Shown here: positions 45,115 to 53,761 of the stretch, one piece after another
How positions within the stretch are numbered: the first letter of the stretch is position 1
How the letters are laid out: every line of letters starts with the position of its first letter
NCBI RefSeq assembly: GCF_000011905.1
Contig: NC_002936.3
Location: 186,001 to 250,000, forward strand
Source of the DNA: Dehalococcoides mccartyi 195
GTDB taxonomy: Bacteria; Chloroflexota; Dehalococcoidia; Dehalococcoidales; Dehalococcoidaceae
Direction of reading: 5' to 3'
DNA length: 64,000 bases
Position numbers and translations under genes: made by a program
Notes under the pieces: generated by a model
What the model was told of the DNA's origin: nothing
What the model saw: the letters and a program-made list of their open reading frames with translations, nothing else
Database searches by the model: none

Positions 45115-45837
45115 ATGGCCGGGACTGTTTCCAGAATATATTATCCCAGAGTGTTTGTTACCGGAGTCGGTACCGGCGGCCGGGCTTTCCTGACGCCGGC
45201 AGCCGAAGAGACTGTAAAAAGCTGCGGTATTATTGTGGGCTGGCCGGAAGTTATAAAAAACCTGGGATTCGGGCTGGAAAACAAGCTGGTTTTAGAGCAG
45301 AACTGCCTTAATTACCAGCAATTACTGGCTGAGGCGGCCGGTTTGGCCAGGGCTAAACTGGAAGACGTTGCCCTTTTGGTTATGGATGACCCGCTGGTAT
45401 ATTCGGCCGGACTTGGCGGCTATAGTGACATCTTTAAAGACTTCCGGATTGAATTTATACCGGCTGTTTCCAGCCTGCAGTTACTGGCTGCTTCCGCCCG
45501 GCTTTCACTGGAAGACTGTCTGCAGGTGGTCTATAGACCGGATGCCTCCGGCAATATTGACCAATCTGATTTAGCCTTAAAACGGGAGCGGATGCTCAAA
45601 GCCCTGAAGGCTGGCTATCATATACTGGTACTTAGTGACCTGGAACAGACACTTGCCCAGACCGCCTGTTTTTTGATTGAGAAAGGGCTGGCTGTTGAGA
45701 CCGGGGTAATAGTGGGTGAGCAGATGGGCACTGACAGCCAGAAAATAACCGAAAAAAGTATCCTGGAAGTTTCCCGGGATACCAGCCACTGGATGTCCTG
45801 CATGGCGGTCAGACAGGGCAAAATTTTAAAGAAGTAA
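45115..45837 (+). CDS. Orphan CbiE-like tetrapyrrole methylase
   Basis: A 240-residue SAM-dependent tetrapyrrole methylase like CbiE/CobL-N. It has the glycine-rich VFVTGVGTGGRAFLTPAAEE, LVMDDPLVYSAGL (the usual GDP is DDP here), and FIPAVSSLQLLAASARL, close to the conserved PGISS/AAARLG. CbiE acts at C5/C15 in corrin-ring construction, yet no other ring-building gene is nearby. It may modify an imported corrinoid or bind one. A second CbiE-like domain is fused to BtuF at 53758-54776, so the family is present twice. It lies between two radical SAM genes. Confidence 0.82.
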   Translation: MAGTVSRIYYPRVFVTGVGTGGRAFLTPAAEETVKSCGIIVGWPEVIKNLGFGLENKLVLEQNCLNYQQLLAEAAGLARAKLEDVALLVMDDPLVYSAGLGGYSDIFKDFRIEFIPAVSSLQLLAASARLSLEDCLQVVYRPDASGNIDQSDLALKRERMLKALKAGYHILVLSDLEQTLAQTACFLIEKGLAVETGVIVGEQMGTDSQKITEKSILEVSRDTSHWMSCMAVRQGKILKK

Positions 45838-45852
45838 ATTGCGAGGGAATTT

Positions 45853-46677
45853 ATGACTATCTCCAACCTTAAATATCAGAATAACCCGGAGCTTTGGGCA
45901 GATAAAATGGACAGGCAGACCAATGTTTATCATGTTGCCTATGCCCCGGCTATCAAAAAGGCTTACCTTTTCCACTGGGGATGCAACCTGGAATGCAGGG
46001 GCTGTTTGTGCAAGAAGGAAATAAACTGCATGGCGCTGGAGGAGAATCTGGACGTGGTCTTCCGTGACCCCCGTTTCTGTCCCCCCCAGACCCCGTCTGC
46101 CCCGCTTTCCTTCGGTAAGCTCATTTCCCTGCTTCAGGATATAGAACTTACCGAGGTGGCCTTTGAAGGGCAGGAAGCCTCGCTTGACCCGATGCTGCCG
46201 GATATCTGCCGCTGGCTGAAGGAGCGGGGCTGCAAGGTAATCCTGCATACCAACGGGGTAGCTATGGCGGATGCCAGCCATATAGATGACGTTATTGTCA
46301 GCCTGAAGGCTATTACCCCTGAAATATATGCCGGCTATACCTGCCGTTCCAACTCAAGCCTGCTTGAAAATTTTAAGGAATACTATCAGGCCGGGGTTAA
46401 CCTGAAGGCTGAAAGCGTGTTTATACCGGGCTATATTGACCTTGAAGAAACCGAAAAAATAGCCAGGTTTATTGCTTCGGTAGATGAAAATATACCCTAC
46501 CGGATGGATGCTTATTTTGAATCCGGGGATAATCCCTGGCGGCCGCCTACGCCTGAGGAGATGCAGACGGCACTGGAAGTGGCCCGCAAGCACCTGAAGA
46601 ATGTTTATTGCACCCAGCAGACCAAGCAAAACTTAAGCAAAGCAGACCTGCTGTACGAAGTGGTGCGGCTGTATTAG
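45853..46677 (+). CDS. Radical SAM protein 2 of the corrinoid island
   Basis: A 274-residue radical SAM protein with C44, C48, C51 (HWGCNLECRGC) and the shared EVAFEGQEASLDPML and VILHTNGVAM strands. Compared with paralogues 1 and 3 it has an N-terminal extension of about 20 residues (ISNLKYQNNPELWADKM); GAGGGAA just before ATG 45853 supports this longer form. It sits between the CbiE-like and the first CbiZ gene. Function unknown. Confidence 0.84.
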   Translation: MTISNLKYQNNPELWADKMDRQTNVYHVAYAPAIKKAYLFHWGCNLECRGCLCKKEINCMALEENLDVVFRDPRFCPPQTPSAPLSFGKLISLLQDIELTEVAFEGQEASLDPMLPDICRWLKERGCKVILHTNGVAMADASHIDDVIVSLKAITPEIYAGYTCRSNSSLLENFKEYYQAGVNLKAESVFIPGYIDLEETEKIARFIASVDENIPYRMDAYFESGDNPWRPPTPEEMQTALEVARKHLKNVYCTQQTKQNLSKADLLYEVVRLY

Positions 46678-46707
46678 ACAGCCGGATAGATTAAGGAGGC
46701 TAGAAAA

Positions 46708-47487
46708 TTGACTACTAAGAGTGAACTTAAAAAGATATCTCTGGGTTCGTTTGAAGGTTTTACGGCCGATACGGTTTATTATACGGCTATCGGCTATCCC
46801 AATAATGTTTTTGCCCTGCGTTTTAATGAAATGCGGGATGTCATAAGCAGCCGTCACGGTATTATGAAGTCAGACTTTTTAACTATCTGCCATATACCGG
46901 ATGAGCTGGGCCTTTATATGCATGACCAGAGCAAGAGCCATTTCTATTATTACGGGCAGCTTCTGGCAGATGTGCTTAAAGAATATGACGTTGAAATTGA
47001 AAACACCGCTTTTCTCTCCACCGGTGTCCAGATGCGTAATCTGGCTTTTGCGGTGGAAAGGTATGAAGAACTCTGGGTAGTCTGCTTTACCACTGCCGGC
47101 GTCCGCCACAATGCGGTGCGTATAGGCAAAGATGCGGCAGTGGGTATAGAGCGTAACGGGGAATTCAAAGGTTTCGGCACTATCTGCCATGTGGTGGTGA
47201 CCAATGCCTCTTTTGACCACGGGGCACTGGTTTCATCAATCATAACCGTTACCGAGGCCAAGAATGTAGCCTTGCAGGAAATGGATATACGCAGTTCCCA
47301 TAATCCTGACTGGCTGGCTACCGGCACCGGTACAGACCAGGTGATTGTAGCCTCCGGCTTTGGAGAGAAGTGCAAGTATGTTCAGGGGCACACTGTAATA
47401 GGTAAAATGATGGCTGATGCGGTTATAAAATCTACCAAAGAAGCGGTGGCTAACTGTATCCGGGATACGGCCGGACAGCCTGACTAG
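46708..47487 (+). CDS. cbiZ: Adenosylcobinamide amidohydrolase, copy 1
   Basis: A 259-residue CbiZ-family protein. CbiZ cleaves the aminopropanol arm from adenosylcobinamide or pseudocobalamin, giving adenosylcobyric acid, so that the lower ligand can be rebuilt. The family core is clear: STGVQMRNLAF, TTAGVRHNAVRIGKDA, VVTNASFDHGALVSSIITVTEAKNVALQEMDIRS and ATGTGTDQVIVASG. The TTG start is supported by AAGGAGG (46693-46699) eight bases upstream. A second, diverged copy lies at 52955-53761. It is flanked by radical SAM genes 2 and 3. Confidence 0.93.
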   Translation: MTTKSELKKISLGSFEGFTADTVYYTAIGYPNNVFALRFNEMRDVISSRHGIMKSDFLTICHIPDELGLYMHDQSKSHFYYYGQLLADVLKEYDVEIENTAFLSTGVQMRNLAFAVERYEELWVVCFTTAGVRHNAVRIGKDAAVGIERNGEFKGFGTICHVVVTNASFDHGALVSSIITVTEAKNVALQEMDIRSSHNPDWLATGTGTDQVIVASGFGEKCKYVQGHTVIGKMMADAVIKSTKEAVANCIRDTAGQPD

Positions 47488-47492
47488 CCAAG

Positions 47493-48233
47493 ATGAATAT
47501 TTACCAGATTACCTATGAGCCGAATTACCGGGTGCTGGGGCTTCACTTCTGGGGCTGCAACCTTTTTTGCCGCGGCTGTTATAAAAACTACCGGATTGAC
47601 GACCTTAGTCTGCCGGGCAGTTCGGTAGAACAGCTTAAAGATGCTCCCAGAGCCAAAAATCCTGCCAGATTTTTAACCCTTGAGGAAGTGCTGGAAAAGA
47701 CTGAAGGCCTGACCCCCAGAGATATATTCTTTATGGGCAAGGAAGCCTCGCTTGACCTCGAACTGCCTCTGCTGGCAGCCCGGCTTCATGCCCGGCACAA
47801 GAGCTTCCACACCCTGCTGACCAACGGGCGTAAACTTACCGACCTTTCAGATATAGACGAAGCGGTTTTCGGCTTTAAATCTGCCAGCGAATCTGTCCAC
47901 CGGGAATATACCGGGCTGTCCAATACGGGCATACTGGCTAATTTCAAGAAGGTTTACCAGAGCGGTAAAAAGGTTCAGGCTGAAATAGCTTTCATTCCCG
48001 ACCTGGTGGAAGAGGAAGAGATTGGGGCGCTGGCTAAGACTATCTCTGAAATAGACCGCCGGCTTCTTTTCCGGGTTACGGCCTATTTTGCTGTACCGGG
48101 AGCTCCGTGGCCTTCGGCCTGCCGGGAGCAGGTGGAAGATGCCGCTTCAGTTGCCCGCAGATACCTTGATAACGTGGTTACTATGGCCTCTGACAGCCGG
48201 GATAACGGCTGGAAGCCGGAAGTAATTTTTTAG
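47493..48233 (+). CDS. Radical SAM protein 3 of the corrinoid island
   Basis: A 246-residue radical SAM protein with C22, C26, C29 (FWGCNLFCRGC), the DIFFMGKEASLDLEL strand and TLLTNGRKL. It resembles paralogues 1 and 2 in length, motif spacing and its N-terminus (MNIYQITYEPNY). It starts five bases after cbiZ and ends eight bases before the ribonucleotide-reductase-like gene. Substrate unknown; see the findings on the whole island. Confidence 0.85.
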   Translation: MNIYQITYEPNYRVLGLHFWGCNLFCRGCYKNYRIDDLSLPGSSVEQLKDAPRAKNPARFLTLEEVLEKTEGLTPRDIFFMGKEASLDLELPLLAARLHARHKSFHTLLTNGRKLTDLSDIDEAVFGFKSASESVHREYTGLSNTGILANFKKVYQSGKKVQAEIAFIPDLVEEEEIGALAKTISEIDRRLLFRVTAYFAVPGAPWPSACREQVEDAASVARRYLDNVVTMASDSRDNGWKPEVIF

Positions 48234-48241
48234 GAATAAAT

Positions 48242-49999
48242 ATGAAACTAAGCCAAAATGCCAGGATTGTGCTTGAGAAACGTTACCTCAAACGGGACGG
48301 GGACGGGAATATTGCCGAATCCTCGGAGGATATGTTCCGCAGGGTAGCGGACACGGTGGCGGCGGCTGAAAATGCCTATAACCCGCCTGGTAAGGCTGCC
48401 TGTATGGCAGAAGAGTTTTACGGCATGATGACCGGATTTGAGTTCCTGCCCAATTCGCCCACCCTTCTGAATGCCGGGCGGGAACTGGGGCTTTTATCCT
48501 CCTGTTTTGTATTGCCGGTGGCAGATTCGGTTGCGGGGATAGCGAAAGCTGTCGGCGAAGCCATGGTTATCCACCAGTACGGGGGCGGTACCGGCTTTGC
48601 TTTTGATGCCATACGGCCGGAAGATGACCCGGTAAAAAGCGGCCATAAGGTGGCCGGCGGGCCGGTCAGGCTGGTGGGGGTCTTTTCGGAAGCGGTCAAC
48701 TACATAAAGCAGGCCGGGGTGCGCTGCGGCTGCAATTCGGCCAGTCTGCCGGTAAATCACCCGGACATTTTAAAATTTATCCGGGCTAAAGATGAAGGCA
48801 GTCACTCCGCCAACTTCGGCATCAATATTGCCCTGACGGATGATTTTATCCGGAAAGTCCGGCGCGGAGAAGATTATGAGCTGGTTAACCCGCGCACCGG
48901 AAGGGTCAGCGGCAGTTTATCCGCCGCCGAGGTCTTTTACCGCATAGCCCGAAGCTCTTGGGAAACGGGTGACCCGGGGATAATGTTTATTGACCGCATA
49001 AATAAAGATAACCCCACCCCCCGGCTTGGGGAATTTATAACTACCGACCCCTGCGGTGGACAGCCTTTGCTACCGTACGAATCAGCCACTTTGGGGACAA
49101 TAAACCTGTCCGGTATGCTCTTGAAAGAAGGCAACTGCTGCCGGGTGGATTACCCGCGGCTTGGCGGGCTGATTGCCAAAGCTGTCCGCTTTCTGGATGA
49201 CGTACTGGAGGTAAACCGCTATCCGTCAGCCGAGGTTGAAAAAGCGGCTAGGGCCACCCGCAAAATAGGTCTGGGGTTTATGGGCTTTGCCGAGATGCTG
49301 ATAAAGCTGGGTATCCGCTATGATTCAGCGGAAGCGGTATCCGCAGCAGATGAGCTTATGGCTTTTGTAAAAGAAGCTGCCTGCCAGGCCACCGAAGAGC
49401 TGGCTCTGGAACGGGGGGCTTTTCCGGCTTTTGCAGGCAGTATATATGCCCAAAAGGGTGCCAAACCCAGACGGAATGCCACCTGCCTTACCTTTACCAA
49501 TACCGGCACTACCAGCATTATTGCCGATACCTCGGTCGGTATTCACCCCATATATTCGCTGGTTATGGTCCGCAACATACTGGACGGGCAGCGGCTGCTG
49601 GATATAAACCATGCTTTTGAAGAAACCGCCAGAGAGAGGGGCTTTTTCAGCCCGGCGCTTATAGAAAAACTGCTTACTGGGGAAAGTCCCTGTAACTGCC
49701 CGGAGATACCGGAGGATTACCGCCGGTTGCTGGTTACCGCCCGGGATATTCAGCCGGAATGGTGTATCAGGGTGCAGGCAGCTTTCCAGAAATATACTGA
49801 CAATGCTATTTCCCAAACGGTCAATTTCCCTGCCGATGCCTCGGTTGAGGATATCGCAGATTTATTCCTTAAAGCCCACGAGCTGGGTCTTAAAGGGGTT
49901 ACGGCTTACCGTGACAGCAGCCGGGAATTGCAGGTGCTTTGCACCGGTGCGGACTGCCGGGATATAGCCAGAAAGTATTTTGAGGATTGCTGTGTTTAA
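48242..49999 (+). CDS. Class II ribonucleotide reductase homologue with altered active site
   Basis: A 585-residue protein of the adenosylcobalamin-dependent NrdJ family. The fold is clear: FLPNSPTLLNAGRELGLLSSCFVLPV, QYGGGTGF, NHPDILKFIRAKD, QPLLPYESATLGTINLS, and the TNTGTTSIIADTSVGIHPIYS loop. Catalytic residues differ from the canonical enzyme: the NPCGE motif reads D269-P-C271-G-G273, so the Asn and Glu that act on the ribose are replaced, and the partner redox Cys (ESCNLGS) is A282. C271 and the first-site Cys of LLSSC remain. The C-terminus has LCTGADC and CC. It may be a repurposed AdoCbl enzyme or a sensor. It overlaps the cob(I)alamin adenosyltransferase gene. Confidence 0.85.
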   Translation: MKLSQNARIVLEKRYLKRDGDGNIAESSEDMFRRVADTVAAAENAYNPPGKAACMAEEFYGMMTGFEFLPNSPTLLNAGRELGLLSSCFVLPVADSVAGIAKAVGEAMVIHQYGGGTGFAFDAIRPEDDPVKSGHKVAGGPVRLVGVFSEAVNYIKQAGVRCGCNSASLPVNHPDILKFIRAKDEGSHSANFGINIALTDDFIRKVRRGEDYELVNPRTGRVSGSLSAAEVFYRIARSSWETGDPGIMFIDRINKDNPTPRLGEFITTDPCGGQPLLPYESATLGTINLSGMLLKEGNCCRVDYPRLGGLIAKAVRFLDDVLEVNRYPSAEVEKAARATRKIGLGFMGFAEMLIKLGIRYDSAEAVSAADELMAFVKEAACQATEELALERGAFPAFAGSIYAQKGAKPRRNATCLTFTNTGTTSIIADTSVGIHPIYSLVMVRNILDGQRLLDINHAFEETARERGFFSPALIEKLLTGESPCNCPEIPEDYRRLLVTARDIQPEWCIRVQAAFQKYTDNAISQTVNFPADASVEDIADLFLKAHELGLKGVTAYRDSSRELQVLCTGADCRDIARKYFEDCCV

Positions 50000-50531
50000 G
50001 GTATCTGGGAAGCCCCAGCCCGGTCTTGTACAGGTCTTTTACGGTGACGGGCGGGGCAAGACCTCGGCCGCTATGGGTGAGATTGTGCGGGCTGTTTCTG
50101 CCGGGCTCAGGGTTACGGTAGTGTTCTTTATGAAAGGCGAACGCCGGAATGCCGAATATAGTTCCTTAAAAGCTCTGGGGGTGGAATACGCTGTTTTTGG
50201 CCGGAGCAGTTTTTTAAGCGGTGCAGACGCCCGGGCAGAAGATGCCAGACTTTGCCGTCAGGCTCTTAAGTTTGCCGAAGGGCAGATAAGTTCGGGTAAA
50301 TGGGATTTGGTGGTGCTGGACGAAATAAACAATGCCCGTTACTACGGCTTTATAGAAACAGAGGATATTTTAAAACTGCTTTCCGTCAAACCGGCCCGTA
50401 CCTCACTGGTGCTTACCGGCAAAACGGCGGACAAAGAGGTAGCGGCAAAAGCAGACCTGGTGGCTGAATTTCGCAAACTGAAGCACCCGTATGACCGGGG
50501 TATTTTAGCCCGGGCGGGTATAGACTATTAG
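49992..50531 (+). CDS. cobO: Cob(I)yrinic acid a,c-diamide adenosyltransferase (CobO/BtuR)
   Basis: A 179-residue corrinoid adenosyltransferase. The P-loop GDGRGKTSAAMGEIVRA binds ATP and the segments VTVVFFMKG and LVVLDEINNARYYGFIE are typical of CobA/CobO/BtuR. It adds the 5'-deoxyadenosyl group to the cobalt, making substrates for CbiZ, CbiB and adenosylcobalamin enzymes such as the neighbouring reductase homologue. GTG 49992 has GAGG six bases upstream and overlaps the previous gene by eight bases; TTG 49980 is an alternative. Confidence 0.92.
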   Translation: MFKVSGKPQPGLVQVFYGDGRGKTSAAMGEIVRAVSAGLRVTVVFFMKGERRNAEYSSLKALGVEYAVFGRSSFLSGADARAEDARLCRQALKFAEGQISSGKWDLVVLDEINNARYYGFIETEDILKLLSVKPARTSLVLTGKTADKEVAAKADLVAEFRKLKHPYDRGILARAGIDY

Positions 50532-50545
50532 GTGAATAAAACACA

Positions 50546-51502
50546 ATGAACGAATATATCCTGATACTTATTCTGGCTGTCCTTTGGGATTTGGCTCTGG
50601 CTGAGCCTCCGGCGGCTATCCACCTGACTGTCTGGATAGGGCGGGTGATTTCGCTGGTGGAGAAGGCAGGGCTTAAGATACGCAGTCGCGCCCTGCAGTA
50701 TATCTTCGGCATGGCGGCCTCTTTGTTCCTGATAGCTTTATTCGGCTGGCTGACTTATCTGCTGCTTGATTATCTGGGCGGCCTAAGCTTTGCCTTATAC
50801 CTGATAGCCGCCTTTTTAATCCTGAAGACCACGTTCTGTTTACGCTTTAACGCCCGCATGTCTTTACTGGTGGAGAAATACCTGAAAGGCGGGGACTACC
50901 GGATAGAGAGTGCCGCCCCGGAAATCCGCTATCTTCTGACAACGGTTGAACGTGACAAGGAGGACGGATTTGCTCCGCCCATGATATCCTCCACCATCCG
51001 TTCGCTGGCGGAAAACGCTTCGGATTTTCTGGTAGCCCCTCTGTTCTATTTTCTGATTCTGGGTGTGCCGGGGGCGGTGGCCTACCGGGTTTGCAACACC
51101 CTGGACGGTATGCTGGGACACCGCGGTGAGTACGAATACCTGGGTAAGTTTGCCGCCTGCCTGGATGATATCATTAACTATCTGCCGTCCAGACTTACCG
51201 GGCTGATGTTTATACTGGCGGCTTTTGTTTCGGGGATGGATGGCCAAAACGCCTGGAGGATTGCCCTCAGGGACCAGTCCAAAACCGAAAGCCCCAATGC
51301 CGGCTGGCCGATGGCATCTGTTGCCGGAGCACTGGGGGTAAGGCTGGAGCGGGCTGGCCACTATGCGCTGGGGGATGCGGCAAAACCCCTCAGCCCCGGT
51401 CACATTGGTCAGGCCGTAAGGCTGTTCGGGGTGATGTCCGCTATCAGCATTGCCATCAGTACGGGCATACTGCTGGCGGTATATTTAATAAGCTTGAACT
51501 GA
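50546..51502 (+). CDS. cbiB: Adenosylcobinamide-phosphate synthase (CbiB/CobD)
   Basis: A 318-residue membrane protein that joins adenosylcobyric acid to aminopropanol (or its phosphate), the step opposite to CbiZ. Motifs: LAVLWDLALAEPPAAIHLTVWIGR at the N-terminus, STIRSLAENASDFLVAPLFYFLILG and the C-terminal NAGWPMASVAGALGVRLE. Several membrane helices are visible. With CbiZ and CobO nearby, imported corrinoids can be trimmed and rebuilt. Confidence 0.95.
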   Translation: MNEYILILILAVLWDLALAEPPAAIHLTVWIGRVISLVEKAGLKIRSRALQYIFGMAASLFLIALFGWLTYLLLDYLGGLSFALYLIAAFLILKTTFCLRFNARMSLLVEKYLKGGDYRIESAAPEIRYLLTTVERDKEDGFAPPMISSTIRSLAENASDFLVAPLFYFLILGVPGAVAYRVCNTLDGMLGHRGEYEYLGKFAACLDDIINYLPSRLTGLMFILAAFVSGMDGQNAWRIALRDQSKTESPNAGWPMASVAGALGVRLERAGHYALGDAAKPLSPGHIGQAVRLFGVMSAISIAISTGILLAVYLISLN

Positions 51503-51517
51503 TGGGAGGTGGCTTTT

Positions 51518-51778
51518 ATGGCCAGAGAAATGACACATTGTTACGTTAAAATACCGGTTAAACCGCTGGATGATACTGCTATGGAAAAACTGCGCCAGCT
51601 GGAGCAGAAGCTGGGTCTGCCCTTGATAGCTTTCAGTGCCCGCAGTGACGAATATGCCAGGTTATCCGCTGAAGAATTGGCTGAGCTGGATAAGCTGGGG
51701 GCGGAACTGGATGCCTCTATTGTGGCTTACTCCCGGGGTAAAACCGCCCGCCCTGCCGGGCAGTCCTGCAGGATATAG
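51518..51778 (+). CDS. Small hypothetical protein of the corrinoid island
   Basis: An 86-residue soluble protein with no recognised family. It has an N-terminal beta-like stretch (CYVKIPVKPLDD), two helices (TAMEKLRQLEQKLGLPLIAFSARS and LSAEELAELDKLGAELDASIVAYS) and one Cys near each end. GGGAGG eight bases before ATG 51518 supports it. It is placed between cbiB and the cysteine desulfurase gene, twelve bases before the latter. Role unknown. Confidence 0.65.
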   Translation: MAREMTHCYVKIPVKPLDDTAMEKLRQLEQKLGLPLIAFSARSDEYARLSAEELAELDKLGAELDASIVAYSRGKTARPAGQSCRI

Positions 51779-51789
51779 GGGGAAATACT

Positions 51790-52941
51790 ATGGATGAGCT
51801 GATTTACCTGGATAATGCCGCCAGTACCCCGGTTGACCCGAGGGTAGTTACGGCTATGCTGCCTTACTTTACCTGGCACTACGGAAACCCCTCGGCTATT
51901 CACCCCATGGGTCGCAGGGCGGACGAGGCTCTGGAAACCGCCCGTGAGCAGGTGGCCGCCCTGATTAACTGCCAGCCGGAAGAGGTTATCTTTACCAGCG
52001 GCGGCACCGAATCAGACAATCTGGCTATCAGCGGTGCGGCGATGGCTGGCCGGGGCAGACACATTATTACCTCGGAGATTGAGCACCATGCCGTGCTCTT
52101 AGCCTGTCATGCCCTGGAAAAGAAGGGCTTTGAGGTTACCTATCTGCCGGTGGACTCCTTCGGGCAGGTTTCTCCTAAGGACGTGGAGGCGGCCATTACT
52201 CCCCAAACGGCTTTGGTAAGCATTATGGCGGCCAATAATGTAATCGGCACCCTTCAGCCTGTAGCTGAAATAGGGGCTGTCTGCCGCCGTCAGGGAGTTA
52301 TTTTCCATACCGATGCCGTCCAGATGGCCGGTCACCTGCCGCTGGATGTAAAGCGGGATAACATAGACCTTTTATCCCTGTCTGCCCACAAGTTTAACGG
52401 CCCCAAAGGGGTGGGAATACTCTATGCCAAGGGCGATGTGCCTTTAGCCCCGCTTATTCTGGGCGGTGGGCAGGAAAGCGGCCTGCGTTCGGGTACGGAA
52501 AATGTGCCCGGTATTGCGGGACTGGGGCTGGCAGCCGGGATAGCCGCACTGGAAATGCAAGAAGAGGCGGGCAGGGTTTCCTCCCTTCGTAAAAAACTGG
52601 CCGAAGCCATACTGGGGTCTATTCCCGGCAGCCGCCTTAACGGCCACCCCCAAAAGCGTCTGCCCGGTAATCTGAATATCAGTTTTGAAGGAGTGGAGGG
52701 AGAATACCTGAGCAAGGAACTAGCCAAGCAGGGTATCTGCGTATCTACCGGTTCGGCCTGCAGTTCGGCAAGCCACGAAGCCCCTTATGTGCTTCTGGCG
52801 ACCGGCCTTGAGCGTGATCTGGCTAACTGCTCTATCCGCCTTTCTCTGGGTAAAATGACCACCCCGGAGCATATTCAAAAAACCGCAGATACTTTGAGTG
52901 CGGTAGTCAGCCAAATCCGCCGGCAAACCCCGGTCTGGTAG
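51790..52941 (+). CDS. Cysteine desulfurase (NifS/IscS type)
   Basis: A 383-residue PLP enzyme that converts Cys to Ala and passes on sulfur. The PLP lysine is K201 (SAHKFNGPKGVG); the active-site Cys is C324 (STGSACSS). Further conserved segments are YLDNAASTPVDPRVV, HYGNPSAIHPMGR and FTSGGTESDNLAI. It presumably supplies sulfur for the Fe-S clusters of the radical SAM proteins and of RdhA; this link is an inference from position. Confidence 0.95.
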   Translation: MDELIYLDNAASTPVDPRVVTAMLPYFTWHYGNPSAIHPMGRRADEALETAREQVAALINCQPEEVIFTSGGTESDNLAISGAAMAGRGRHIITSEIEHHAVLLACHALEKKGFEVTYLPVDSFGQVSPKDVEAAITPQTALVSIMAANNVIGTLQPVAEIGAVCRRQGVIFHTDAVQMAGHLPLDVKRDNIDLLSLSAHKFNGPKGVGILYAKGDVPLAPLILGGGQESGLRSGTENVPGIAGLGLAAGIAALEMQEEAGRVSSLRKKLAEAILGSIPGSRLNGHPQKRLPGNLNISFEGVEGEYLSKELAKQGICVSTGSACSSASHEAPYVLLATGLERDLANCSIRLSLGKMTTPEHIQKTADTLSAVVSQIRRQTPVW

Positions 52942-52954
52942 GAGGAAAAAGCTT

Positions 52955-53761
52955 ATGCAACTGAAAAATACAGGGTATTCACCGGTAACTTTGGAAAGGG
53001 AGGTCTGTTCTTTGCCGGGTGTAAAAGCCGAAGTGTTTTCCACTCGTGTCTGGGATGCCCCGGCTAATCTGCTGGCGGTCTTTTTTGATGAAGACCATGC
53101 CGCCCTTTCAGGTACAGACGGCTACGGCAGCATCCGGCTGGTCTGCAACTGCTACCTGCCAAAAGATTTGTGTGATTACCTTCATTTCAACCACAAAGAT
53201 TACGATGATTATTTAAAAGACCTGAAGCAAGAGATGGCCTCATTTTACAGTCTTGAAACCCAGGAAATCTTCATGCTGTCCACCGGGGTCAGCATGGACG
53301 AAGTTTGTTATACTCTTGAATCCGGGGATAAGCTCTGGGTCTGCGCCTGGGTTACGGCCGGTTTTAAGCATAATGCCATGCGGATAGGGGTGGATAAAGG
53401 CGCAGGACTGGAGGTTGAAGGGGAATGCCAGCCCTGCGGAACTATAAATATCATTACCGCCACTAATGCCCGGCTGGACTCTGCCGCTCTGGCTTCCAGC
53501 TTTGTGACTGTTACCGAAGCCAAGGTGGTGGCCCTGCAGGACCTTAATATCCACAGTTCATTTAATCCGGCCTTGCAGGCAACTGGCACTGGTACTGACC
53601 AGATAGTAGCGGTTTCCGGCTGGGATTTTGGCTGCCGCTATGTCGGCGGGCATACCCGGCTGGGGGAAATGACGGCCAGAGCGGTTACCTCCGCCTGCCG
53701 GAAAGCCCTCAGCATCCAGCTGGCCAAAGACCCCAATTATCACTCCGGGGGTAAAAAATGA
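52955..53761 (+). CDS. cbiZ: Adenosylcobinamide amidohydrolase, copy 2
   Basis: A 268-residue CbiZ-family protein diverged from the copy at 46708. Core motifs: LSTGVSMDEVCYTL, WVTAGFKHNAMRIGVDKGAG, ATNARLDSAALASSFVTVTEAKVVALQDLNI and ATGTGTDQIVAVSG. Two different copies suggest different corrinoid substrates, for instance cobinamide and a cobamide. AGGAGG precedes the ATG. The stop overlaps the BtuF-like start by four bases. Confidence 0.92.
   Translation: MQLKNTGYSPVTLEREVCSLPGVKAEVFSTRVWDAPANLLAVFFDEDHAALSGTDGYGSIRLVCNCYLPKDLCDYLHFNHKDYDDYLKDLKQEMASFYSLETQEIFMLSTGVSMDEVCYTLESGDKLWVCAWVTAGFKHNAMRIGVDKGAGLEVEGECQPCGTINIITATNARLDSAALASSFVTVTEAKVVALQDLNIHSSFNPALQATGTGTDQIVAVSGWDFGCRYVGGHTRLGEMTARAVTSACRKALSIQLAKDPNYHSGGKK

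Noticed and set aside
48242-49999. Annotation as ordinary ribonucleotide reductase
   Set aside because: The NPCGE motif and the partner Cys are replaced, so the standard label would mislead even though the family is right.
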